64,000 bases of DNA from Planctomycetota bacterium (GCA_029260765.1 JAJDCP010000056.1:1-64000); one strand, 5' to 3'; counted from the stretch's first letter, positions 8,679-17,379 are shown. Program-made: numbers and translations. Notes: generated by a model not told the origin, from the sequence alone.

Positions 8679-10341
8679 GGGCAGCAAGTTCGCCACGGCC
8701 TGGCGCACTCACACCTGTGGCGAGCTGCGCAAAGAGCACGTCGGCAGCGAGGTGCAGATGACCGGAGCCATGGACAAAGAGCTCGAGGACAACTTCTTCT
8801 TGTTGCGCGACTCCCATGGCATCACCCAGGTGCTGTTGGGGGAAGGTGGCCTCGATGCTGCTTCGAAGCAGTTCGACGAGACGGCCATCGACGAGAACAA
8901 TCCCCAGCTGGACAGCATCCTCCCGCCCCCGGAGAGCATCGTGACCATCAAGGGCACGGTCAAAGAGCGGGCCGAGCCGGATGCAGAGAATCCTAGCGGC
9001 GAGATCTATGTCGAGGCCGACGACTTCGAGATCCTCTCGCCGGCGAACAAGCCGCTGCTGTTCGACTTCCGCTCAAAAGACCTGCAGAAGTACGACCGCA
9101 TCCGCTTCCGCTACCTGTACTTGCGCAGCCAGGGCATGCATGAGGCGATGCATTTCCGCACCAAGCTGCTGCGTGAGTTGCGTCGCTCGCTGGTGGGTCA
9201 GGATTTCCAGGAGCAAGAGACGCCTCTGCTGGCCAACCGCTGGACGCCCGAGGCGGAGCATCCGTTCCTGGCGGTGCGCGACCCCGAGCGCATCTTCGCG
9301 CTGCCGGGGAGGCGTCCGATCCACGGACCCCTGCTGGCGACCTGCGGTTTCGATCGCACCTTTGAAGTGCAGCGGCGCTTCTGCCGGAAGCCGAAATACG
9401 AGCCGATGGAGCAGCCCGAGTATTCGGTGCTCGACATCATGCAGGCATATATCGACGAAGATGACGTAGTGCAGCTGATCGACGAGCTGTTCGTCGACGT
9501 CTTCGAGAAGGTTCTGGACATCAAGCTTGATGGCGAGGATGCAGCCAAAGGCGCCGAAGAGGGCGAGGCCAAGGACGACGGCGAAGCCAAGGGCGACGAG
9601 GACGGCGAGGCCAAAGAAGGCGACGCGCCTGCCAAAGAAGCAGGTGACGCAAAGGGCGATGCAGACGCCAAGGACGAGGCCAAAGAAGGCGACGCAAAGG
9701 GCGATGCAGACGCCAAGGGCAAGCCCAAAGAGGGCGACGCCGAGGAGGAGGAGGAACCCTACGTCCCGCGCGTCCTCAAGCTGATGACCTGGGAAGAGTT
9801 CTCCGAAGCCGGTGGCAAGGGCGAAGCGAAGGGCGATGCCGAAGCGGACGAAAAAGGCCCTGAGCTCAAGCATAAGCTGATCCTGGTCACGCGCCTGCCC
9901 TACTTCAGCTTCAATGAGGAGAGCAAAGACTGGAAGGTGACCGGGGATCCTTTTGCCAGGCCGATCGAGACCGAGCTCGATGACGACCCGCACCAGCTGC
10001 ACGCCTACGCTTTCCGGCTCTATCTGGACGGACTGCAGGTCGGCAGTGCCTGCCTGCGCAACCACGACATGAGTGTGCAGCGGCAACTGTTCGAGACCCT
10101 CGGCTACGACCAGGACACCGTCGATGCCAACTACAACGCCCTGATCGACGTGTTCAAGTTCGGTACACCTCCTCACGGCTGTATCACTCTAGGTCTCGAC
10201 CGGCTCGCCGCCGTGCTCCTCGGTCGTGAGTCCATCGATGAGGTGATTCCTATGCCGAAACAGGACGACGGCACGGATCCGCTGACGCGAAGTCCCTGGC
10301 CGATCGACCGCGGCGTGGCGCGCAACCTGCTCGGTGTCTGA
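8671..10341 (+). CDS. AspRS-like paralogue B with charged linker
   Basis: 556 residues, homologous in outline to paralogue A just upstream: RTHTCGELRKEHVG (12-25), an OB-fold region, and a class II core with FRYLYLRSQ. Motif 2 is degenerate (RRFCRKPKYEPMEQPEYS, about 235-252). Motif 3 is well kept (GLDR, 508-511, preceded by GTPPHG). The QSPQLFKQ loop is GRRPIHGP, losing the Lys and Gln; the equivalent of GGGSIRIH is GSACLRNH, keeping the Arg. In place of the GAD domain is an Ala/Lys/Glu/Asp/Gly repeat region (288-396). Translation is probably coupled to A. The two may form a heterodimer, since class II synthetases dimerise (inference). It is not a convincing AspRS. Confidence 0.8.
   Translation: MTEGSKFATAWRTHTCGELRKEHVGSEVQMTGAMDKELEDNFFLLRDSHGITQVLLGEGGLDAASKQFDETAIDENNPQLDSILPPPESIVTIKGTVKERAEPDAENPSGEIYVEADDFEILSPANKPLLFDFRSKDLQKYDRIRFRYLYLRSQGMHEAMHFRTKLLRELRRSLVGQDFQEQETPLLANRWTPEAEHPFLAVRDPERIFALPGRRPIHGPLLATCGFDRTFEVQRRFCRKPKYEPMEQPEYSVLDIMQAYIDEDDVVQLIDELFVDVFEKVLDIKLDGEDAAKGAEEGEAKDDGEAKGDEDGEAKEGDAPAKEAGDAKGDADAKDEAKEGDAKGDADAKGKPKEGDAEEEEEPYVPRVLKLMTWEEFSEAGGKGEAKGDAEADEKGPELKHKLILVTRLPYFSFNEESKDWKVTGDPFARPIETELDDDPHQLHAYAFRLYLDGLQVGSACLRNHDMSVQRQLFETLGYDQDTVDANYNALIDVFKFGTPPHGCITLGLDRLAAVLLGRESIDEVIPMPKQDDGTDPLTRSPWPIDRGVARNLLGV
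9532..9750 (+). repeat. Low-complexity repeat inside AspRS-like B
   Basis: Encodes roughly residues 288-360, built from imperfect copies of KEGDAKGDADAK and EGEAKGDEDGEAK. The DNA is purine-rich and repetitive (GCCAAGGGCGAYGC-type units), so length polymorphism or assembly error is plausible here. The encoded segment is expected to be a flexible, highly charged linker. Confidence 0.75.
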
Positions 10342-11272
10342 CCTGACATCCAACAGCCGGCCTTCCCCCTCAGACAAGGCATCGGCGCTGGGCAGTTTCT
10401 CCCTGCTGGCGCGGGCCGCATTGGTAGACGGGGCGCTCGCCAACCGCGAGCTGCAGCTACTCAGCGCCTTCGCCGGCCGGGTCGGACTCTCCGTCGATCA
10501 GGCCCAGGAGAGACTCGACCACCTGCGGCAAGGTGCGGGACTGCGCATACGCCCTCCGCGCGATGCCGACGAAGCCCGCGAACGGCTGGCTGACGTCGCG
10601 GCGATGATCGCCAGCGACGGCTTCCTCGATCCCGCCGAGCTGGCTCTGCTCGAAAAGATCGCGGCCATCTTCAAGCTGCCCGTTTCCGAGGCCCACACCA
10701 TTCTGGAACAGATGCCGCAGAGGCTGGGTATGCCCCCCAAACCCGCGCTGCCGAAAGGCCTGCGCTGGTGGCGTACCAAACAGGACTGGCACGTGCCGCT
10801 GGCCGGGCCAAGCTTCCAGGCGCGGATCTCTCCGCTAGCTCCGATCGTCGGCTTGTGCCTGATGATCTGGGGACTCATCAGCGCACGGGAGGACGGCCTG
10901 ACCTGTCTGCTTCCGCTGGGCAGCGGGCTTCTCGGGCTCGGTGTCTTCCACCTGTGGTATGTCGCCCCCGCCCTGCGCAAGTGGTTGACGAAGGGCCGCC
11001 TGTGCCGCGCCTTCATCCACAGCTTTGCCTGGCGCGACCATGAAGGCGAAGACGACATGGGCATGCGCTTCTGCGAGCTCGAGTTGGGACTGCTCGATGG
11101 CGGGCTGCGCCTGGTCAAAGCTCCCTATCCAGCCCTACCCACGGCTCCCCAGCCTGGCCGCTGCGTGTGGGCCTGCATCCACCCCGACGACCCGCAGAGG
11201 GTGTTGGTGCACCGGGATGGGCTGCTGGAAACCCGAACGGAACGACGGGTCGTCGACACTCCGCTACGATAG
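10334..11272 (+). CDS. TerB-like domain membrane protein
   Basis: 312 residues. Residues 18-128 read as a tellurite-resistance TerB-like helical domain with its paired acidic signatures (ARAALVDGALANRELQLL and AAMIASDGFLDPAELALL). Residues 165-210 hold two hydrophobic segments (PLAPIVGLCLMIWGLIS and CLLPLGSGLLGLGVFHLW), and a cytosolic-looking C-terminal domain follows. The GTG start overlaps the stop of AspRS-like B (GTGTCTGA), so the three genes form a coupled operon. TerB-like domains occur in membrane-linked stress and defence systems; a role with the AspRS-like proteins is inference from context only. Confidence 0.65.
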   Translation: MSDLTSNSRPSPSDKASALGSFSLLARAALVDGALANRELQLLSAFAGRVGLSVDQAQERLDHLRQGAGLRIRPPRDADEARERLADVAAMIASDGFLDPAELALLEKIAAIFKLPVSEAHTILEQMPQRLGMPPKPALPKGLRWWRTKQDWHVPLAGPSFQARISPLAPIVGLCLMIWGLISAREDGLTCLLPLGSGLLGLGVFHLWYVAPALRKWLTKGRLCRAFIHSFAWRDHEGEDDMGMRFCELELGLLDGGLRLVKAPYPALPTAPQPGRCVWACIHPDDPQRVLVHRDGLLETRTERRVVDTPLR

Positions 11273-11295
11273 CGAGAAATCCCCGCTTCATGGCG

Positions 11296-11324
11296 TTGTA
11301 GTCGCGCCTGCCCGGCGGTACTCT
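11296..11324 (+). promoter_or_regulatory. Sigma70-like promoter for the gene at 11393
   Basis: TTGTAG at 11296-11301, a 17-nt spacer, TACTCT at 11319-11324. It lies between the end of the TerB-like gene and the ATG at 11393, implying a leader of about 62 nt. Confidence 0.45.
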
Positions 11325-11392
11325 TTAACGAAGAGCGTCCAGAAACGTCTGCGTGCCGAGTCGCCCATCCGGGCACGAATGAGGAGTGAATC

Positions 11393-12334
11393 ATGCCGGT
11401 GCTCGATCTGAAAAAGCCGGGGAAATTCTGGGTCCAGGCTGAGAATGAAGAGACCTGCACCTTCCACTTGGTCAAGTCCAATCCCAAGTACACCAAGGAC
11501 AGCCTGAGCAAGAACCCGGCGGTCGACAAGAACGACCAGCTGATGAATCCCTACACCGTGCCCGCCGCCCAGGCACAGGACGGTAAGATCATCTTCGACG
11601 TCGCCAAGCGCGCGCAGGAGATCGGCCAGAACGTCAAGGCACGTATGGCCAAGGGTGAAGCCATCGGCAAGGTGCAGAGCATCGCGATCGTGTTCGCCAA
11701 GAAAGGCAACAAGATCCCGCCCAAACAGCTGGCCGAGGTCGCCGAATACGACCTGCTGGGCTTCCCGGCGGTCTTTCTCAAGCCGATCAAGAACCTGGTC
11801 ACGGTGCAGCAATTCAAGGCAGGCCAGAAAGTCTTCACTGCCGAGCTGACGACCTCGGGGCGGCTCGGAAAAGTGATTCTGACTTCCGCTCCCCCGGTGG
11901 AAATCATCTGCAAGACTACCGGCGAAAAGGGCACAGGCACAGCCACAATCACCGTCGAGCCTGGCAAGAAATATGCGATGGAGTTCGGGGTGCACCTGAA
12001 ACAGAGAATCGAGCCCCGTCAAATGAAGGTGCCGCCCGCCTACCAGCGCTACGTTCCCGGTGGTTGGCGTACCCGCGGTGCCAAGCTGGTCTATGATGCG
12101 CGCGTCAAGGCCTGGGTGGTGCCTGACAACCAATTGCACCTGGTGTTGCAGAGCGAACGCCGCCACACGCGTACCGACAACCGGGAGATCTGGACAGGTG
12201 GGCCGATGACGATCACCGCCAAGGGCACTGAAGACCCCAATGCCAAGGCAAGCGCAGCCTTCAAGGCAGAGTCCTGGGCCTCGGGTTGGCTGATCGGTCG
12301 CCCGCCCGCCGTCTTCAGGCACAACGTCTGCTGA
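11393..12334 (+). CDS. Uncharacterised 313-residue protein
   Basis: Not recognised. ATG with GAGGAG eight bases upstream. No signal peptide or membrane segment. The N-terminal third is rich in Lys/Asn and polar residues (LDLKKPGKFWVQAENEETC). The middle reads as alternating beta strands (AVFLKPIKNLVTVQQF, VILTSAPPVEIICKTTG) and may be an Ig-like or jelly-roll fold. The C-terminus is WxxGWLIGRPPAVFRHNVC. It is flanked upstream by its own promoter and downstream by a strong hairpin, so it is probably monocistronic. Codon use looks like that of its neighbours. Confidence 0.6.
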   Translation: MPVLDLKKPGKFWVQAENEETCTFHLVKSNPKYTKDSLSKNPAVDKNDQLMNPYTVPAAQAQDGKIIFDVAKRAQEIGQNVKARMAKGEAIGKVQSIAIVFAKKGNKIPPKQLAEVAEYDLLGFPAVFLKPIKNLVTVQQFKAGQKVFTAELTTSGRLGKVILTSAPPVEIICKTTGEKGTGTATITVEPGKKYAMEFGVHLKQRIEPRQMKVPPAYQRYVPGGWRTRGAKLVYDARVKAWVVPDNQLHLVLQSERRHTRTDNREIWTGGPMTITAKGTEDPNAKASAAFKAESWASGWLIGRPPAVFRHNVC

Positions 12335-12357
12335 GTGCACCTCGCTGACGTCAGACC

Positions 12358-12378
12358 AAGCCCGCTTCGCGCGGGCTT
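12358..12378 (+). terminator. Hairpin after the gene at 11393
   Basis: AAGCCCGC (12358-12365) pairs perfectly with GCGGGCTT (12371-12378) around a 5-nt loop. The following sequence (GCTGCGTT) has no T-run, so it may be a weak or Rho-assisted terminator. Confidence 0.5.
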
Positions 12379-12403
12379 GCTGCGTTAACCCCTCCTCTGG
12401 GAC

Positions 12404-12431
12404 TTGCCCCAACCACCTGTGAACGGTACCT
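12404..12431 (+). promoter_or_regulatory. Possible promoter for the Ca2+ ATPase
   Basis: TTGCCC at 12404-12409, 16-nt spacer, TACCTT at 12426-12431. Start of transcription would fall very close to the AGGAGG of the ATPase gene, giving a short leader. A moderate match only. Confidence 0.35.
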
Positions 12432-12453
12432 TGCCGGTCACAGGAGGATCCCC

Positions 12454-15213
12454 TTGCCGCCCCAAAGCACGCCCGAGGTCGACCTGCAACGAGGTCTGGA
12501 CCCTGCCGCCGTCGAGAAAAGCCGCGCTGAACATGGCGCGAACGTCCTGACCGCCCCCCCCCGCACGCCGATGTGGCTGCGTTTCTTGAAGATGTTTCAA
12601 GACGACACCATCATCGTATTGTGTGCAGCAGCGGCCATCTCCTTGCTCGTCAGTCTGCTACCGGGCGCCGAGAGCCACTCGCTGCTCGAAGGCTTTGCCA
12701 TCCTGGTGGCGGTTCTGATCGCGACCTTTGTCGGCTTCATCAACGAGTACCGCAGTGAGCGCGAGTTCGAGTTGTTGCAGGCATCGAGCGACCGCATCCA
12801 CGTCAAGGTGCGGCGCAACGGCACCAACCAGACGGTCTTGATCGACGAGGTCGTGGTCGGTGATGTGGTGGTGCTCGGCGAAGGCGACAAGCTGCCCGCC
12901 GACTGCGAGGTCCATGAGACGCACGAGATGTGTGTGGACCAGTCGTTGTTCACGGGGGAATCAGAAGCCGTCCGCAAGGGACCGGAAGACCGGCTCTTGA
13001 TGCGCGGCACGACCGTCGCCGAGGGCCACGGTGTCGCGGTCGTGACGGCCGTGGGCGACAAGACCGAGTTGGGCAAGATCAAAGACCACCTCGACTCCGA
13101 GGCAGTCTTGACCCCCCTACAAGAACAGCTGACCGACTTGAGCGAGAAGATCGGACTGGCCGGCATGCTGGCGGCGACCCTGACTTTCCTGGCTATGACC
13201 GTCACCGGTCTGGTGCGCGGAGAGCTGGGACTGGTCGCGCTCTGGTACGCCGTCGGCACGCCGGTGATCGGGGCGACTTTTCTGGCGCGCGCGAAACTGG
13301 GAAAGCTCGTCTGGCTCGGCTACCTGGCAGGCCTGGCGTGCCTGGTCGCGGGTTGGTATTTCGGTGAGCCGGCCGCTTTCAAGGCGATTCTCGGCTTCTT
13401 CATCATCGCGGTCACCATCATCGTGGTCGCAGTGCCCGAGGGCCTGCCTCTGGCCGTGACGATCAGCCTCGCCTACAACATGCGGCGTATGGCCCGCGAA
13501 AACTGTCTGGTGCGAACGCTCAAGGCCAGCGAGACGATGGGCAGTGTGTCGGTGATCTGCTCGGACAAGACCGGCACGTTGACCCGCAACCAGATGGTGG
13601 TGCGCCAGCTGTTCGTCGGCGGACAACAGCTGGACGCCGCAGCCGCGATCCCGGCGCCGCTAGGCGAGGCTTTCGCGCTGGGCGCCTCGGTCAACTCGAC
13701 CGCTTTCATCAAGCGCGAAGGCACTGAGCTGAAGTACATCGGCAGCTCCACCGAAGCGGCGCTGCTCCGCCATGTCGCCGAGCAAGGCCACGAAGTCCAG
13801 CAGCTGCGCGAGACCCACAAGCCCCTGAAGACGATCCCTTTCAGCTCGAAACGCAAGTTCATGGCCTCACTGGTCGAGCTCGACGGTGAACGCCGCCTGT
13901 TGGTCAAGGGCGCTCCGGAGGTGGTGCTGGCGATGACCAGCGGTTGTCTCCAGGGGGGTCCCTGGAACGAGAATACTCGGACGGCGCTCGACAGTTGGCA
14001 GCAGGAGCTCAGCTCGACCGGCCATCGGCTGCTCGCGCTGGCTGAGCGCAAGCTCGACGCCGAGCTACCGCTCGAAAAGGGCCTCGAAGACCTTCAGCTG
14101 GTCGCCATTGCGGCCATCGCCGATCCGCTACGAGCCGACATTCCCGAGGTGCTCGAGACGGCACGCCGGGCCGGGGTCGAAGTCAAAATGCTGACGGGCG
14201 ACAACAAGGTCACAGCGATGTCCATCGCCCGCCAGGCCGGATTGTTGGAAGAAGACGGCATGGTCATCGAGGGTGCAGAGTTCCGCCAGCTCTCCGACGC
14301 AGAGCTCGACGAGATCCTGCCGCACCTGCGCGTGCTCGCGCGCTCGACGCCCCAGGACAAGCTGCGGCTGGTCAAGCGCTTGCGCGAAAACGGCGCGAGT
14401 GTCGCGGTCACTGGCGACGGCACCAATGACGCGCCCGCTTTGAAGAAGGCGGACGTCGGCCTCTCGATGGGCAGCGGCACCGACCTGGCGAAAGAAGCCA
14501 GCGACATCGTGCTGCTCGACGACAGCTTCAACTCCATCGTCAATGCGATCCTATGGGGCCGTTCGTTGTACGAGAACATCCAGAAGTTTCTGCAGTTCCA
14601 GCTGACGGTCAATGTGGCCGCGCTGGTGACCGCCTTCTTCGGCGCGTTGTTCTTTACCGGCGAGCAACAGCTCCCGCTCACTGCTATCCAGCTGCTCTGG
14701 GTCAACCTGATCATGGATACCCTGGCGGCGATCGCCCTCGGCCTCGAGCCTCCGCGCCAGGAGGTCATGAACCACCCGCCACGTAAACGCAGGGCGAAGA
14801 TGATCACGCCCTGGATGTGGTTTGCCATTCTGGGAGTCGGGCTCTACACCTTTGCCGTGCTGGTCGCCCAGATGCAATGGAACTTCCTCGGTGCCCAGGG
14901 CGTTGAGGAGGGCTTGTCGGTCATCTTTACCGTCTTCGTCTTCTTTCAGGTGGTCAACGAGATCAACAGCCGCAGCATCCGGCCGGGGGAATCGTCGCTT
15001 AAGGGCATCTTCAAGAGCCGCTGGTTCTTGATCATCGTGGGCGGCATCGCCCTGATGCAGTTCTGCATGACACAGTTCGGCGGCGAGATCTTCCGCACCG
15101 TGCCCTTGTCGTGGACGATGTGGGCGAAGATCCTGGGCCTGAGCCTGACGGTTCTGTTGCTCGGAGAAGTCTGGCGTTGGATCTTCCGGCTGCGCGCGGG
15201 GCGCCAGACATGA
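12454..15213 (+). CDS. Calcium-translocating P-type ATPase, PMCA-like
   Basis: 919 residues. All P-type motifs are visible: the actuator loop FTGESEAV, membrane PEGLPLAVT, the phosphorylation site SDKTGTLTRNQM, the nucleotide-binding KGAPEVVL, MLTGDNKVTA, and the hinge TGDGTNDAPALKKADVG. The PEGLP sequence and the C-terminal helices with NLIMDTLAAIALG and FFQVVNEINSR are typical of P2B (plasma-membrane Ca2+) pumps. It would export Ca2+ across the inner membrane at the cost of ATP. The TTG start is fixed by a strong AGGAGG six bases upstream. Extra hydrophobic segments (about residues 260-330) lie between M3 and M4. Coupled by ATGA to the next gene. Confidence 0.92.
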   Translation: MPPQSTPEVDLQRGLDPAAVEKSRAEHGANVLTAPPRTPMWLRFLKMFQDDTIIVLCAAAAISLLVSLLPGAESHSLLEGFAILVAVLIATFVGFINEYRSEREFELLQASSDRIHVKVRRNGTNQTVLIDEVVVGDVVVLGEGDKLPADCEVHETHEMCVDQSLFTGESEAVRKGPEDRLLMRGTTVAEGHGVAVVTAVGDKTELGKIKDHLDSEAVLTPLQEQLTDLSEKIGLAGMLAATLTFLAMTVTGLVRGELGLVALWYAVGTPVIGATFLARAKLGKLVWLGYLAGLACLVAGWYFGEPAAFKAILGFFIIAVTIIVVAVPEGLPLAVTISLAYNMRRMARENCLVRTLKASETMGSVSVICSDKTGTLTRNQMVVRQLFVGGQQLDAAAAIPAPLGEAFALGASVNSTAFIKREGTELKYIGSSTEAALLRHVAEQGHEVQQLRETHKPLKTIPFSSKRKFMASLVELDGERRLLVKGAPEVVLAMTSGCLQGGPWNENTRTALDSWQQELSSTGHRLLALAERKLDAELPLEKGLEDLQLVAIAAIADPLRADIPEVLETARRAGVEVKMLTGDNKVTAMSIARQAGLLEEDGMVIEGAEFRQLSDAELDEILPHLRVLARSTPQDKLRLVKRLRENGASVAVTGDGTNDAPALKKADVGLSMGSGTDLAKEASDIVLLDDSFNSIVNAILWGRSLYENIQKFLQFQLTVNVAALVTAFFGALFFTGEQQLPLTAIQLLWVNLIMDTLAAIALGLEPPRQEVMNHPPRKRRAKMITPWMWFAILGVGLYTFAVLVAQMQWNFLGAQGVEEGLSVIFTVFVFFQVVNEINSRSIRPGESSLKGIFKSRWFLIIVGGIALMQFCMTQFGGEIFRTVPLSWTMWAKILGLSLTVLLLGEVWRWIFRLRAGRQT

Positions 15214-15974
15214 AGGTCGCGTTGCTGCAGCTCGACACGGTCTGGCATGACAAGCGCGCCAACTTCGAGAAGGTCGAAGAGCAAGTCGCCGAGCTGGGCC
15301 GGGTCGATTGCATCGTACTGCCCGAGATGTTCGCCACAGGCTTCACGATGAAGCCGGCAGGCCTGGCCGAAGCGGGTTTTGGCGAGACGGCGCGCTTCTT
15401 GTCCAGCTTGGCTGAAGCCAAAGCCTGTATCGTCTTGGGCGGTTTCATCGAAGCGCCTGAGAGCGGCCTGCCGCGCAATGTATTGGCGGTCTACGGGCCG
15501 CGCGGGGACGAGCTGGCACGGTACGCGAAGTTGCATCCCTTCAGCTTCGGCGGCGAGCCGCAGGCCTACGCCGCGGGCAGCTCGACGGTGGCCCTGGCCC
15601 TGCCGGGAAGCCCGTGCACCCTGGGCCTGAGCATCTGCTACGATCTGCGCTTCCCAGAGCTGTACCGCAGTCTGCTCTCCGCTTCGGTCAACAGTTATGT
15701 CGTGATCGCCAACTGGCCGCGACCTCGTACGCCCCACTGGCGGGCGCTGTTGATCGCGCGGGCGATCGAGAACCAGGCCTTCGTCTGGGGCGTCAACCGG
15801 GTGGGTCAGGGTGGAGGCCTCGATTACGAAGGCTGCTCGCTGGTCGTCGACCCGACGGGGCAGATTCTGGCGGAGGGCGACGCCTCGGAGGGATGGGTCG
15901 AGGCTGAGTTGGATTTCGAGGCCCTGCACGCCTGGCGCAAGGCCTTTCCCGCGTTGCTGGACCGGAAACTGTAG
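15210..15974 (+). CDS. Carbon-nitrogen hydrolase, omega-amidase-like
   Basis: 254 residues, nitrilase superfamily. The catalytic set is visible: Glu in VLPEMFATGF, Lys in RYAKLHPFSF and Cys in GLSICYDLRFPELYR. The length and the motif context (EMFATGFTM, NWPRPRTPHWRALL) fit the YafV / Nit2 omega-amidases that hydrolyse alpha-ketoglutaramate or alpha-ketosuccinamate. The ATG overlaps the ATPase stop (ATGA). A longer in-frame start at 15111 would lie inside the ATPase and adds no domain. The pairing with a Ca2+ pump has no obvious metabolic meaning. Confidence 0.85.
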   Translation: MKVALLQLDTVWHDKRANFEKVEEQVAELGRVDCIVLPEMFATGFTMKPAGLAEAGFGETARFLSSLAEAKACIVLGGFIEAPESGLPRNVLAVYGPRGDELARYAKLHPFSFGGEPQAYAAGSSTVALALPGSPCTLGLSICYDLRFPELYRSLLSASVNSYVVIANWPRPRTPHWRALLIARAIENQAFVWGVNRVGQGGGLDYEGCSLVVDPTGQILAEGDASEGWVEAELDFEALHAWRKAFPALLDRKL

Positions 15975-15985
15975 GTTTCTGCCAG

Positions 15986-16714
15986 CTACCAGCCACGCAC
16001 CTTCAAGACTGGATCGGTCTTGCCCATCACCTCTATGGCGGCCCCGCAGATCTGGTTGGCGCCCGGCCCGGCCAGGAACACCACGACATCCGCAACATCC
16101 TGGGGATAGAGCTCTTGCCCCACCGGTGAGCCTTCAGCGGGACGTTGTTTGGTGGTAATGGAGCCCGGGCAGACGGCGTTGATGGCGATGCCCTGCTCTT
16201 TGAATTCTGCCGCCAGCGCCTTGCTGAAACCGATCAGTCCGGCCTTCGAGGCGGAGTTCGCGACGACCTTCCCGGCTGGATGCACTCCGTAGGCCGAGGC
16301 GATATTGACGATACGTCCACTGCCGCGTTCGAGCATCGCGGGCAGCACCGCCTGGCAGGTCAGGAAGCTGGCGGTCATGTTGATGGCCAGGCTGCTATCC
16401 CAATCTTCGGCGGTGTGGTCGAGAAACGGCTTGTAGTGGAAGTTGCCCGCGTTGTTGACCAACACGTCGATGGGCCCGAACCTGCTGGTGACCTCTTCGA
16501 CCAGGCGCGCGACATCCTCTGTCTTGGTGACATCGGCGCGCACGGCATGCGCCGCGGAATCCGCGGGCAACCCCGCGAGGGTCTCGGCCAGGGTCTCCTG
16601 TGTGCGCCCACAAAACGCAACCCGAGCGCCGGCCGCCACCAACGCCTGGACGATGACCCTACCGAGGCCGCGCCCTCCACCTGTGACCAGGGCTGTGGTG
16701 TCTGCGAGCTTCAT
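15986..16714 (-). CDS. SDR-family oxidoreductase lacking catalytic Tyr
   Basis: 242 residues, classical short-chain dehydrogenase/reductase length. The dinucleotide-binding TGGGRGLG (11-18), NNAG (87-90) and the catalytic-region Ser140 are present. The YxxxK motif reads NSASK: Asn153 replaces the Tyr, with Lys157 kept. The codon is AAC, one base from TAC. Without the Tyr the enzyme is expected to be inactive or to use another acid, unless this is a sequence error. Otherwise it resembles FabG-type ketoacyl reductases. ATG with AAAGGA upstream. It is convergent with the hydrolase gene, with an 11-nt gap. Confidence 0.85.
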   Translation of the reverse strand: MKLADTTALVTGGGRGLGRVIVQALVAAGARVAFCGRTQETLAETLAGLPADSAAHAVRADVTKTEDVARLVEEVTSRFGPIDVLVNNAGNFHYKPFLDHTAEDWDSSLAINMTASFLTCQAVLPAMLERGSGRIVNIASAYGVHPAGKVVANSASKAGLIGFSKALAAEFKEQGIAINAVCPGSITTKQRPAEGSPVGQELYPQDVADVVVFLAGPGANQICGAAIEVMGKTDPVLKVRGW

Positions 16715-16787
16715 CCGTTTTTCCTTTCAAACGTGCCTAGCTGTCATGCGTTCGTCACAAAATAAATCTCGAAACCAGATCGCGTTT

Positions 16788-16796
16788 TGCTACAAT
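16788..16796 (+). promoter_or_regulatory. Extended -10 promoter for the gene at 16883
   Basis: TGCTACAAT: an extended -10 (TGn plus TACAAT at 16791-16796). There is no clear -35, as is typical of extended -10 promoters. The 168-nt divergent gap also serves the SDR gene, for which I see no clear promoter. Confidence 0.45.
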
Positions 16797-16882
16797 CCCT
16801 AGGTAGCGATAAAGAGCCTTGGGTGCGAGGCCGTCACTCGCTCTCACCAATCAATCTTCCGACGTTCGCGTTGAGGGGTCTC

Positions 16883-17320
16883 ATGGAAGCTTGTGCCAAG
16901 TGTTGCCAAACGGAGAGCCTGATCGAAGTCTCCGGCAGAGATGGGCGGATGGCTTTCCTCAAAGAACAGTTCAAAGCGACGACCGAAGGCCAGGACGACC
17001 GGCGCGAAGGCCTCGCGGACCGCATTATGGATGAGATTGACCGCGATTACTATTACGTGTGTGAGAACTGCCTGAGCTGTCAGACCTGCCACGTCGTCGA
17101 CCACCTGGCCTGGTGTGTGATCTGCGAGTCCCCCACCTGTCTGAACTGCTCGATCCCAGCACTGCGCCTATCCAAAGACGGAACTCTGCTCGAAGATAGC
17201 GACAACGGCGATGTGATCTGTTTGCGTTGTTCGCCACCAAGTATGGGCGTCAACGCCGACCTGCTCTGGTCGCCATCTCCCGAACCGATCGAGAGCAATC
17301 CTGTCTGTTTCTCACACTAA
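16883..17320 (+). CDS. Cys-rich zinc-binding protein
   Basis: 145 residues, no family name recognised. Cysteines are clustered: CAKCC at residues 4-8, then CENCLSCQTC, CVICESPTCLNC and VICLRC further on. This suggests two or more zinc ribbons or a RING/LIM-like zinc knuckle array. No signal peptide or membrane helix. I choose the ATG preceded by GAGGGG; the frame is open 32 codons further upstream but has no RBS. A strong hairpin terminator follows. Likely a protein- or nucleic-acid-binding adaptor (inference). Confidence 0.65.
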   Translation: MEACAKCCQTESLIEVSGRDGRMAFLKEQFKATTEGQDDRREGLADRIMDEIDRDYYYVCENCLSCQTCHVVDHLAWCVICESPTCLNCSIPALRLSKDGTLLEDSDNGDVICLRCSPPSMGVNADLLWSPSPEPIESNPVCFSH

Positions 17321-17349
17321 CGTTCGGCCATAGACTTTCGAGGGAGATG

Positions 17350-17372
17350 GGACGGGGCGCACCCCGTCCTTT
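17350..17372 (+). terminator. Terminator after the Cys-rich gene
   Basis: GGACGGGG (17350-17357) pairs perfectly with CCCCGTCC (17362-17369) around CGCA, followed by TTT. It lies between convergent genes and reads as a terminator only on the plus strand. Confidence 0.65.
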
Positions 17373-17379
17373 CGCATCC

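Noticed and set aside
7410..8708. 432-codon minus-strand frame opposite AspRS-like A
   Set aside because: No RBS or family motif; the plus strand holds recognisable synthetase motifs.
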